Assembly (NCBI GenBank): GCA_029262355.1
Contig: JAJCZO010000336.1
Coordinates: forward strand, 1 to 64,000
Length of the DNA: 64,000 bases
DNA from: Deltaproteobacteria bacterium
Lineage (GTDB): Bacteria > Desulfobacterota > Binatia > UBA12015
Direction of reading: 5' to 3'
Shown here piece after piece: positions 56,868 through 64,000 of this stretch. The position numbers were made by a program, and so were the translations under genes. The stretch's first letter is position 1, and every line of letters starts with the position of its first letter. The notes under the pieces are model-generated. The model searched no databases. It saw nothing but the letters and a program-made list of their open reading frames with translations, and was not told the DNA's origin.

Positions 56868-57880
56868 AGCAACGTCGCTTGGGCCGCAGTGCCCTCTCGG
56901 TCTCAGAGATCTGTCTCGGCACGATGACCTTCGGATCGATGGCCGATGAGCGCGAGAGCCTCTCGATCCTCGACCGCGCCCTAGACGGCGGCGTGAACTT
57001 CTTCGACGTCGCCGAGATCTATCCGGTGCCGCCCGACCCGAAGTGGGCGGGCGCGAGTGAGGAGATCGTGGGCAAGTGGCTCCGCGACAAGCCGCGAGAC
57101 GCACTCCTCGTCGCGACCAAGATCGCCGGACCCGGCGGCGGGTGGTTCCAGACCCCGGTCCGGGGCGGAAATACCGGACTCGACCGTCATTCGGTCGAGC
57201 GCGCGATCGAGGCGAGCCTCCGAAAGCTCGGCACGGACTACGTCGACCTCTATCAGACCCACTGGCCCGACCGCGTGCTCCCGATCGGGGAGCAGATGGA
57301 GGCGCTCGACCGCGCGGTCCAGGCCGGCAAGGTCCGCGCGTTGGGCTGCAGCAACGAGAGCGCCTACGGTCTCACCAAAACGCTCTGGGCATCGGACAAG
57401 CAATGCGTGGCGCGTCACGAGACGATCCAGAACAACTTCAGCCTGTTGAATCGACGCTTCGAGGACGGCCTCTCGGAGGTCTGCCGAGAGGAGAAGGTAA
57501 GCCTTCTGCCGTACAGCCCTCTGGGCGGCGGCGTGCTCTCGGGCAAGTATCAGGGCGGGAAATTTCCCGACGGCGCGCGCTTTAGTTACTACCGCGATCA
57601 CAGCCCGCGAACGAAGTTCATGGCCGATCGCTTCGTAAATGAACGATCCTTGGAGACCACGGCCCGACTCACCGAAGTGGCCGAGAAGGCCGGCATCTCG
57701 GTCGTCACCCTCTCGATCGCGTGGACGCTGACTCACCCGTTCGTCGGTTCGACGATCATCGGAGCGACCAGCGCGGAGCAGCTCGACGACTGCCTCGCCG
57801 CCGCCACGACCACCCTCTCACCCGAAGTGCTGGCCGAATGTGATCGGATCACTCGCGCAATCCCGTACCCGCTCGGGTAG
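56864..57880 (+). CDS. Aldo/keto reductase
   Basis: This 338-residue TIM-barrel NADPH enzyme has the catalytic tetrad visible: Asp/Tyr in NFFDVAEIYPVP, Lys in LVATKIAGPGG and His in YQTHWPDRV. The NADPH-binding PYSPLGGGVLSGKY loop and STIIGATSAEQLDD site are also present. Length and motif layout match Tas/YajO-type reductases that reduce aldehydes or ketones. ATG 56864 overlaps the GNAT stop. It ends just before the padR region, whose gene runs on the opposite strand. Confidence 0.9.
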   Translation: MKQRRLGRSALSVSEICLGTMTFGSMADERESLSILDRALDGGVNFFDVAEIYPVPPDPKWAGASEEIVGKWLRDKPRDALLVATKIAGPGGGWFQTPVRGGNTGLDRHSVERAIEASLRKLGTDYVDLYQTHWPDRVLPIGEQMEALDRAVQAGKVRALGCSNESAYGLTKTLWASDKQCVARHETIQNNFSLLNRRFEDGLSEVCREEKVSLLPYSPLGGGVLSGKYQGGKFPDGARFSYYRDHSPRTKFMADRFVNERSLETTARLTEVAEKAGISVVTLSIAWTLTHPFVGSTIIGATSAEQLDDCLAAATTTLSPEVLAECDRITRAIPYPLG

Positions 57881-57889
57881 GGCGACTTT

Positions 57890-57933
57890 CTTAGCTTCGC
57901 AGCTCGTCGATCTTAGCTTCGCAGCTTGTCGAT
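57890..57933. repeat. 22-bp tandem duplication at the padR stop codon
   Basis: CTTAGCTTCGCAGCTCGTCGAT is followed directly by the same 22 bases with one change (C to T). On the minus strand each copy encodes IDELRS or IDKLRS plus a TAA stop, so the duplication added a second, untranslated copy of the padR C-terminal codons. Confidence 0.85.
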
Positions 57934-58443
57934 CTCACGGCGGGCCCGCTCGAGAATCGTTCGGACCCGGTCGGCGATCTCCGGGTCGCCGCTTGATTTC
58001 GCGACCTTTCGCAGAGCCGACCTGGCCAGACGAAACGCGGGGCCGGCGATCTCCGCCGCCTCCGGCTGCCACGCGAAGCCGAGATCGCCCCAATCCTCGG
58101 AGCGCTTCCAGATTCGCGCGATGGCCTCGCCCTCGGCCTCGATCGCACGCACGCCCTCTTCGGTCAGGTGGTAGACCCGCTTCCCTGCGTCGGGCTCGGA
58201 GCGAACGAGGCCTTCGTCCTCCAACTGCTGAAGCGTCGGATAGACCGTGCCCGCGCTCGCCGTGTAGCCACCGCCCGAGCGCTCCTCGAGTTGCTTCATC
58301 AGCTCGTACCCGTGCTTCGGCCCACTCTCGAGGAGAGACAGTAGAGCGAGGCGGACCTCTCCCGGCCCGAAGAAGCGCCCTCGGACACCCCAGCCAGGAT
58401 CAAAGCCCCTACGATGGCGCCGCTTGCGGCCAAAACCGTGCAT
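57913..58443 (-). CDS. PadR-family transcriptional regulator
   Basis: This regulator of about 176 residues starts at ATG 58443 behind GGAGGGAG. The upstream frame to 58482 is less likely. A His/Arg-rich leader (MHGFGRKRRHRRGF) is followed by the winged helix VRLALLSLLESGPKHGYELM, YTASAGTVYPTLQQLEDEGL and the wing. A C-terminal helical dimer domain ends RREIDKLRS. PadR proteins repress efflux or detoxification genes and often themselves. A perfect 16-bp palindrome lies 50 nt upstream. No transporter gene is adjacent, so targets other than itself are unclear. Confidence 0.9.
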   Translation of the reverse strand: MHGFGRKRRHRRGFDPGWGVRGRFFGPGEVRLALLSLLESGPKHGYELMKQLEERSGGGYTASAGTVYPTLQQLEDEGLVRSEPDAGKRVYHLTEEGVRAIEAEGEAIARIWKRSEDWGDLGFAWQPEAAEIAGPAFRLARSALRKVAKSSGDPEIADRVRTILERARREIDKLRS

Positions 58444-58493
58444 GTGCGGCTCCCTCCAATCACACCATGCGTCGTGTCTCATGCGCTCTTAGA

Positions 58494-58509
58494 TATATCG
58501 TACGATATA
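58494..58509. promoter_or_regulatory. PadR operator candidate
   Basis: TATATCGTACGATATA is a perfect 16-bp palindrome, very AT-rich against the background, 50 nt upstream of the padR ATG. It is the kind of dyad PadR dimers bind, so autoregulation is expected. Confidence 0.65.
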
Positions 58510-58593
58510 CTTACGCAACAGTCGAAGAGGCCAGGATCTCAGCCACCGGGCGACGCTCTGCGCAGCCGCGCAAGCCTCGTCACGTCAGGCGGT

Positions 58594-59304
58594 CTAGAGT
58601 GCAGCGGTGCGTGCGTGCTCGCGGCGCATCTGAGCGACGAGCACGCGGGCCGCGTCGTCGAAAATGTGATCGCCGTACACGGGGTCGTCGTGATCGAGAA
58701 CGAAGGTCGCCTGGTAGGGCGTGCCCTCGCTTGCGCGAATGATGCGAACGACGTCTTCGACTTCGTCTAGTCGGTGCGCGTGCTTCTCGATGAGCAGTGC
58801 CCGGAAGCCCGCGTAGTGCCCCGCCTCATCACCGATCACCCGCCTGACCAGGTCACCCAGCGGTGCCCCGAGCAGGTCGTAGAGCGGCAGGTTCCCGCGG
58901 TACCCACGCAGCGTGGCGAGCTCGTCGTAAGCAAGTAGACACAGGATCTCGAACTCGCTCTCAAAGAGATGCGCGACCTTGGCGAAGTCCGGCGTGCGGG
59001 CGTTGAGGTCTGGCTCGGCGTCCTCACCCACCAGGGCTTCGACGACGCAGCGAAACGAGCTGAAGTGCCGAACCTCGTCGCGGTACCACCGCGCCAGCAC
59101 GCCTCGAAACTCGTCCGACAAGGGGATCTCGAGCCCATCGAGGTACTCGACCAGAAAGCGCGCATCGTACTCGGTGACCATGTCGTCGCGCAGCGCGGCC
59201 AACAAGCGCGCACGCTCGCCCGTCGAAACGGCCGCTAGCCGGCTCTGGGCCTCCCGAACGACCTCACGGATACCGGGAGCCGCGTCTTCCCAGGGAAGCG
59301 ACAT
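58594..59304 (-). CDS. Ferritin-like (four-helix, carboxylate-bridged) protein
   Basis: This protein of about 236 residues begins at ATG 59304 (MSLPWEDAAPG). It is all-helical, with paired carboxylate/His motifs RYRDEVRHFSSF-like (YRDEVRHF) and GDEAGHYAGF, plus FESEFEILCLLAYDEL, giving E..ExxH-type ligands on separate helices as in ferritin-like di-iron proteins. Whether it stores metal or oxidises a substrate is not evident. It is upstream of padR on the same strand, 150 nt before the padR start. Confidence 0.6.
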   Translation of the reverse strand: MSLPWEDAAPGIREVVREAQSRLAAVSTGERARLLAALRDDMVTEYDARFLVEYLDGLEIPLSDEFRGVLARWYRDEVRHFSSFRCVVEALVGEDAEPDLNARTPDFAKVAHLFESEFEILCLLAYDELATLRGYRGNLPLYDLLGAPLGDLVRRVIGDEAGHYAGFRALLIEKHAHRLDEVEDVVRIIRASEGTPYQATFVLDHDDPVYGDHIFDDAARVLVAQMRREHARTAAL

Positions 59305-59606
59305 GATCCCGCAAGGGTCTCGATTGGCTACTTCTCGCGCAAGTCCCAAGACACCCTAAGCCCGCACTTCGCACCAGGTTGCGCGAGGTCGGGTCGACGT
59401 CGAGGAGGCCGCGAACATGCGGTGCCGTCGGCTCGAGATCGCGTGACCTGGCGAGAAGTGCGGGCTCTAGGACCCTGCGCGGATCAGGACACGAGGGGCC
59501 GCAGCGACGCGGCACCGCGCATCCCTGCGAACTGCACCCATTATGCGGGCCCTGGCCGGCGATCTGCGCCTCGGTGGGTTGCGCCGATGGTGTCACTCAG
59601 GATCGA
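59305..59606. other. 302-nt divergent intergenic region
   Basis: This lies between the ferritin-like gene (minus) and the secreted PL10-like gene (plus). Apart from AGGA before ATG 59607 I see no clear promoter, hairpin or small ORF. Confidence 0.5.
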
Positions 59607-60962
59607 ATGCTCCGGATGACCAAGCTCGGGGCGACCTGGTTCGCGGCATTGCTCCTCCTGGTCACGGCGACCGGAACTCGCGCGGAGCTCCCTCAGGCCG
59701 CCCGCACCGCGATCGAAGCCATGCTCGAGTGTGAGCGCCCCGAAGGCGGCTGGATGTACGTGTGCGCGCCGCGCCACGGGAGTCACGGAGTCACCAAGAT
59801 CGTGAACCTCGGCGCAAGACTCAGCGCCACGCTCGGTCTCGACATGTGGGATCTCGTAGTCCTGCGAAGCCCCGGCACCCCAGCCGCTGGCCTGCTTCTG
59901 CTCGAGGCGTGGCAGCTCACCAGCGAGTCGCGTTACCTCGAGGCAGCGCGGCGCAACGGAGACCTCCTGCTCAGACTCCAGCTGCCCGCCGGGGGTTGGT
60001 TCTCGGAGATGCCGGTCCACGGCCGAGATCTCGCGTTCTGGTTCAAGTGGTACGTCCCTTGGGCGACACTCGACGACGACGTGACGACCGGCGCCGTGCG
60101 GCTCCTCCTGCGTCTGTTCGAAGCCACGGGAGACGAGCGCTATCGAGTCGGCGCCGAGCGAGGCCTCGTTCTACTGGTAAGGGCGCAGCTCCCGTCGGGC
60201 GCCTGGCCGCTGACCTACCGGCCGGTGTGGCTGCGCACCGTCACTCCGTCCTTCGAGGATCTTCCCAGCCTGAACGACGCGGCGACCGCGTCGGTGATCC
60301 AAACCCTCATCCTTGGCGCCGAGGTGCTCGACCGTCCGGATCTCCTCGCGGCGGCGATCCGCGGCGGCGACTGGCTCGTCGAAGCACGGCACGCCGCGCC
60401 GCGCGCCGGCTGGGCGCAGCAGTACGACGAGTCCGGGCGAGCCGTGCCGGCACGCGCGTTCGAGCCGGTCGCGCTCGCCAGTTGGGAGACCCGCCACGCA
60501 CTGGACGCGCTCGTGGCCTTGAGTCGAACGGTCGAGGACACGCGCTACTGCTCGGCAATCCACGAGAGTGTCTCGTGGCTCGCAGAGTCGGCGCTCGGCC
60601 CCGGTTGCTGGGCTCGGTTCGTCTCTCCCGACACCGGCGAGCCGATCTTCCTCGACATCGACGGCAACGAAGTCGACCACCCCGGTAGAGCGAAGCGCCC
60701 CTACCGGTGGACGGGCGACTACGGCATTCCGGCCCTCTTCGCCGAGCTCGAGGTCGGCGATGGAGACACGGAAGTCACCCCTCGAATCGCCGGAGATGCG
60801 GGCGACTGCCCCCAGACGCCGCGACGCTCCCGACGCCGACTCGAAGCGCGAAACCCCCGCGCGAGAATCGGGGAAGCCGGTACCCAGATGGGTCTGGCCC
60901 GCCCAACGCCGCCATCGCCGTGCGCCATCACGCCGCCCGAGACCGGTGAACGGGGTTCTTGA
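59607..60962 (+). CDS. Secreted PL10 (pectate lyase)-like alpha-toroid protein
   Basis: ATG 59607 (AGGA upstream) starts a signal peptide ([20 protein letters not shown]). The mature protein is an (alpha/alpha) barrel with [48 protein letters not shown] and [15 protein letters not shown], which correspond to the family's DDxxT and FNDxAxxNVL blocks of polysaccharide lyase 10. The last 60 residues are a Pro/Arg-rich low-complexity tail. It may degrade acidic polysaccharide, but activity is not assured. YjbQ follows after 31 nt. Confidence 0.65.
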   Translation: MLRMTKLGATWFAALLLLVTATGTRAELPQAARTAIEAMLECERPEGGWMYVCAPRHGSHGVTKIVNLGARLSATLGLDMWDLVVLRSPGTPAAGLLLLEAWQLTSESRYLEAARRNGDLLLRLQLPAGGWFSEMPVHGRDLAFWFKWYVPWATLDDDVTTGAVRLLLRLFEATGDERYRVGAERGLVLLVRAQLPSGAWPLTYRPVWLRTVTPSFEDLPSLNDAATASVIQTLILGAEVLDRPDLLAAAIRGGDWLVEARHAAPRAGWAQQYDESGRAVPARAFEPVALASWETRHALDALVALSRTVEDTRYCSAIHESVSWLAESALGPGCWARFVSPDTGEPIFLDIDGNEVDHPGRAKRPYRWTGDYGIPALFAELEVGDGDTEVTPRIAGDAGDCPQTPRRSRRRLEARNPRARIGEAGTQMGLARPTPPSPCAITPPETGERGS

Positions 60963-60993
60963 CCGTCCCGGCCGCGCGCGACATGCGTGGCGG

Positions 60994-61413
<420 letters not shown>

Positions 61414-61424
61414 GTACCCGACTC

Positions 61425-62693
61425 ATGGAACGCCCGGCCGACCTGCGCATTGAAGACCTCGCCCATCCGAAGTTCGACCCCGCCGTTCGGGAGATGATGG
61501 ACCAAGTCGTCGCCGCATCCGCTCCAGTCGTCTTGACGACCGATGCCCTCTTGCAGGCCGCGTCGGAGCAGACGGGCCTCGACGACTTCGGCGATGATCG
61601 GTTCCGTGGCCCACTGGGCGCCATCCTCGACAGCGTCGAGAAGGATGGTCACCTGAGCCCGTTTGGGCGGATCAGCTTCTTCACTCTCCTCCTGCAACTC
61701 GCGAAGAACCGTCTCCAGATCCAAGACCTCCTGAGACGCCACCCCGAGATCCACGAGGTCGAGATCAAGGCACCCATCATCATCGCCGGCCTCCAGCGAA
61801 CCGGAACGACGCATCTTCACAACGTCCTGTCTGCCGATCCCAACATCCGCTACCTGCCCTACTGGGAGAGCCTCGAGCCCGTGGGCGAGGTCGCAGCCCA
61901 AGCCGAGGAAGGACTGCCAGATCCCCGGATGGCGCTCTGCGAGACCGCGCTCGCGTTCCAGGAGCAGGTGATGCCGCACTTCAAGCGCATGCACGAGATG
62001 ACGGTCGATCACGCGCACGAGGAGATTCAACTCCTGGCGATCGACTTTTCGACGATGCTGCTGGAATCGATAGTCACTCTGCCCGCGTACCGAGACTTCT
62101 ACCTCGGACACGACCAACGGCCCCACTACGAGTACATGAAGACCTGCCTGAAGGTTCTGACCTGGCTTCGGGGTGGAACCCGGTGGGTCTTGAAGTCCCC
62201 TCAGCACATCGAGCAGCTTCCCGCGGTGCTCGCGACGTTCCCCGATGCGACCGTCGTGTTCACACACCGTGATCCCGTATCGGTCATCGCCTCGACGGCA
62301 ACGATGCTCGCCTACAGCGCCAGGGTGCACCAGAACCCGGTCGATGCCGCCCGGCTCGGTGAGTACTGGGTCGACCGAACGGTGCGCATGCTGCGCGCCT
62401 GCGTACGAGACCGCAACCTCGTCCCCAAGGAGCGGTCGATGGACGTGCTCTTCCACGAGTACATGAAGGACGACATGGCGGTGGTGGATCAGATCTACGC
62501 GCTCGCGGGCCAGCCTCTCGGGAACGCGTCGCGGCAGGCGATGGCCGCGTACAGGGGAGCCCATCCCCGTGGGCGCTTCGGGCGGGTCTCCTACAAGCTC
62601 GCCGACTTCGATCTACGCGCGCAGGACGTGCGTGCCCAAACCCAGTTCTATGTCGACCACTTCGGCTTGGAGCTGGAGGAGACCGCGCTGTAG
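61425..62693 (+). CDS. Sulfotransferase-family protein (large type)
   Basis: This 422-residue protein has an N-terminal helical part (1-110), then the PAPS loop IIIAGLQRTGTTHLHNVLSA and a 3'-phosphate strand TVVFTHRDPVSVIASTATML, with LKSPQHIEQLP between them. This long subgroup (Sulfotransfer_3 type) is frequent in mycobacteria and delta-lineage bacteria next to LLM and DUF1214 genes. It transfers sulfate from PAPS, probably to a lipid or steroid-like hydroxyl. It follows YjbQ by 11 nt. Confidence 0.88.
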   Translation: MERPADLRIEDLAHPKFDPAVREMMDQVVAASAPVVLTTDALLQAASEQTGLDDFGDDRFRGPLGAILDSVEKDGHLSPFGRISFFTLLLQLAKNRLQIQDLLRRHPEIHEVEIKAPIIIAGLQRTGTTHLHNVLSADPNIRYLPYWESLEPVGEVAAQAEEGLPDPRMALCETALAFQEQVMPHFKRMHEMTVDHAHEEIQLLAIDFSTMLLESIVTLPAYRDFYLGHDQRPHYEYMKTCLKVLTWLRGGTRWVLKSPQHIEQLPAVLATFPDATVVFTHRDPVSVIASTATMLAYSARVHQNPVDAARLGEYWVDRTVRMLRACVRDRNLVPKERSMDVLFHEYMKDDMAVVDQIYALAGQPLGNASRQAMAAYRGAHPRGRFGRVSYKLADFDLRAQDVRAQTQFYVDHFGLELEETAL

Positions 62694-62728
62694 GCCGGGC
62701 GCCCGACCCGAGTTCGATCGCGGACCGC

Positions 62729-62745
62729 GGTAACCCACGGTTACC
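62729..62745. promoter_or_regulatory. Inverted repeat upstream of the secreted LVDTR protein
   Basis: GGTAACC-CAC-GGTTACC, a 7-3-7 dyad, lies about 100 nt before the start at 62845. It may be an operator. Confidence 0.4.
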
Positions 62746-62844
62746 AAAGGAATCAAGTTGAACCTCCGATGAGCCGGAACGCCTGGGTTTTCTCTCTATC
62801 TCAGCCGCGTCAGCCCGGCATGCCCATTGCGATGATGCAGCCGC

Positions 62845-64000
62845 ATGATGAACTCCAAGCGCCTCTCCACACGCGTCGGCCGGACTTTGGTCGTGAGCTT
62901 CTTCGTCCTCTCGTGGACTGCCGCCGACGCGAGCGTCCTCTGCTCGAGCCGCCTCGGCCATTTGCGGCTGCGCGAGCGCTGCCAACGGCACGAGATCCAC
63001 GTCGATCTCCGGGATCTGGCCGATGCCGCCCCTGATCCGGTGCCGCTGGCCGATTGGCCCACGACGTCGCAAAGCTCGGCCTTCGCCGGCCTCGAATCCG
63101 CGGCCAGCGCACCCGACGCGACGATGATCAATGTCGCCCCCTGCCGGCTGGTCGACACGCGCCCCGGTGGCCCTTCCGCTGTCGTCGGTGACGACATCGG
63201 CGCGCTCGCGGATTTCGAGATCCGCACCTACACCCTGACTGGCCTGTGCGGCGTCCCGGCCGGTGCAACCGCGCTCTCCATCAACCTCGCCGTCGTTCCC
63301 GGGGTTGCCGGAGGCTTTGCCTCGGTCGGGCCGACAGGGTCCATCGCGCCGTTTCCTCCCGGGCCGAGCTTCGCGTCGATCAACTTCGTCGGCTCCAGCC
63401 CGCCCCTGTCCAACTCGCTCATCGTCCCGCTGGACGACGCGGGCCGGATCGACGTCTACGCCGCCCGGGCGGCCGACGTCATCATCGACACGAATGGATA
63501 TTTCCAACCGAAGGATGCTGGCACCAACGTCTTCTTCCTCCCGGGTACGGGCACGGGTCTCGAGAACGGTGCCGCGCTGTCCGCGGTCGTCGGTGAGGTG
63601 AACGCGCTACCGCTGGGGACTCGATCCACGATCGAGCTCGGGCCGGGCGTCTTCGACCTCGATGCCACCGCGCTCAACATCATACGCCCCGTGTCCCTCG
63701 TGGGAGCCGATCAGGCATTGACCTCGATCCTGTGCGCGTGTGTGAGCGATGCCGTCGTGTTCTCCGCGGACTCCGCTGGGTCCTCCATCCGCCACGTGCG
63801 CGTCGAGAACACCATGAACTCCCTCAACTCACACGCACTCCGGTTCTCAGCCTCGGGCGGTTCCGCCGCCAGCCACGTCGACATTCGAACGACGGGAGGT
63901 GCCGGGATCTACCTCAGTAGCGCTCCCAACATCGCCCTGACCCACGTCACTGTCGATGCCGCCGGGCTGGCCGTGTTCGGTAGCGGAACCGGTTCGAGCG
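62845..64000 (+). CDS. Secreted LVDTR-domain / beta-helix protein (3' truncated)
   Basis: The frame is open from ATG 62845 to the window end. The N-terminus is a signal peptide (RTLVVSFFVLSWTAADA). A domain follows with INVAPCRLVDTRPGG, LTGLCGVPAGATALSINLAV, SNSLIVPLDDAGRIDVYAA and VIIDTNGYFQP, the LVDTR/DVNGYF module of many secreted proteins. From about residue 225 a right-handed parallel beta-helix begins, with repeated short strands (IELGPGVFDLD, IIRPVSLVGA, IRHVRVEN). Such proteins act on or bind polysaccharides outside the cell. The C-terminus is not seen. Confidence 0.75.
   Translation, partial: MMNSKRLSTRVGRTLVVSFFVLSWTAADASVLCSSRLGHLRLRERCQRHEIHVDLRDLADAAPDPVPLADWPTTSQSSAFAGLESAASAPDATMINVAPCRLVDTRPGGPSAVVGDDIGALADFEIRTYTLTGLCGVPAGATALSINLAVVPGVAGGFASVGPTGSIAPFPPGPSFASINFVGSSPPLSNSLIVPLDDAGRIDVYAARAADVIIDTNGYFQPKDAGTNVFFLPGTGTGLENGAALSAVVGEVNALPLGTRSTIELGPGVFDLDATALNIIRPVSLVGADQALTSILCACVSDAVVFSADSAGSSIRHVRVENTMNSLNSHALRFSASGGSAASHVDIRTTGGAGIYLSSAPNIALTHVTVDAAGLAVFGSGTGSS

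Overview
The window is about 64 kb of high-GC DNA with strong G/C preference at third codon positions. It comes from the chromosome of an uncultured, Gram-negative, aerobic heterotroph. The gene content includes DUF1214 proteins, two LLM-class (F420/FMN) oxidoreductases, cysteine-rich secreted proteins with a Cys/Asp-rich (CDDGNPC-type) motif, several kinds of sulfotransferase, amidohydrolase-3 deacylases and a selenocysteine tRNA. This mix fits the former Deltaproteobacteria (Binatota/Desulfobacterota- or Myxococcota-like) best. The lineage is inferred from gene content only. There is no rRNA, replication origin, CRISPR array or prophage. Genes lie in short co-directional operons, many with 4-nt start/stop overlaps (NTGA).

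Layout. 1-4.4 kb: 3' part of an N-acyl-D-amino-acid deacylase, an ECF sigma/anti-sigma pair and a DUF1214 protein. 4.4-7.8 kb (minus): zincin peptidase, glycerol-3-phosphate dehydrogenase and an alkyl-DHAP-synthase-like flavoprotein in a tightly overlapped operon. 7.8-20.3 kb: VOC protein behind a sigma-54-like promoter, ZIP metal transporter, GT39-like membrane glycosyltransferase, DUF374 acyltransferase, a large cysteine-rich secreted protein, methyltransferase, SGNH-like protein, a PQQ-dehydrogenase-like lipoprotein with haem-c motifs, and a COG2509 FAD protein. 20.4-24.1 kb: aminotransferase, then a REP-RAYT-REP mobile cassette, tRNA-Sec and decayed genes. 24.1-29.1 kb: exported LLM oxidoreductase, a GMC dehydrogenase with a Tat-exported small subunit, then broken genes including a histidine-kinase remnant.

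29.2-37.3 kb is the most distinctive block. Three tandem paralogous membrane histidine kinases are followed by one NtrC-type sigma-54 response regulator and a 59-residue single-pass membrane protein. 37.3-50.8 kb: membrane-anchored sulfatase-fold enzyme with no formylglycine site, TPP decarboxylase, methyltransferase, second LLM enzyme, a sulfotransferase-FGGY kinase-HAD operon, HAD and NUDIX enzymes, a DUF3604/PHP lipoprotein and a secreted CAP protein ending in a strong terminator. 50.9-64 kb: D-aminoacylase plus D-cysteine-desulfhydrase-like operon, amidase divergent from a thiolase-GNAT-aldo/keto reductase operon across a near-perfect palindrome, PadR regulator with a 16-bp palindromic operator, ferritin-like protein, PL10-like protein, YjbQ, a second sulfotransferase and a truncated secreted protein with an LVDTR-type domain.

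Taken together, the window shows glycerol/ether-lipid metabolism (glpD, AGPS-like, FGGY kinase), D-amino-acid and amide degradation, membrane-linked dehydrogenases, and a multi-input two-component system.
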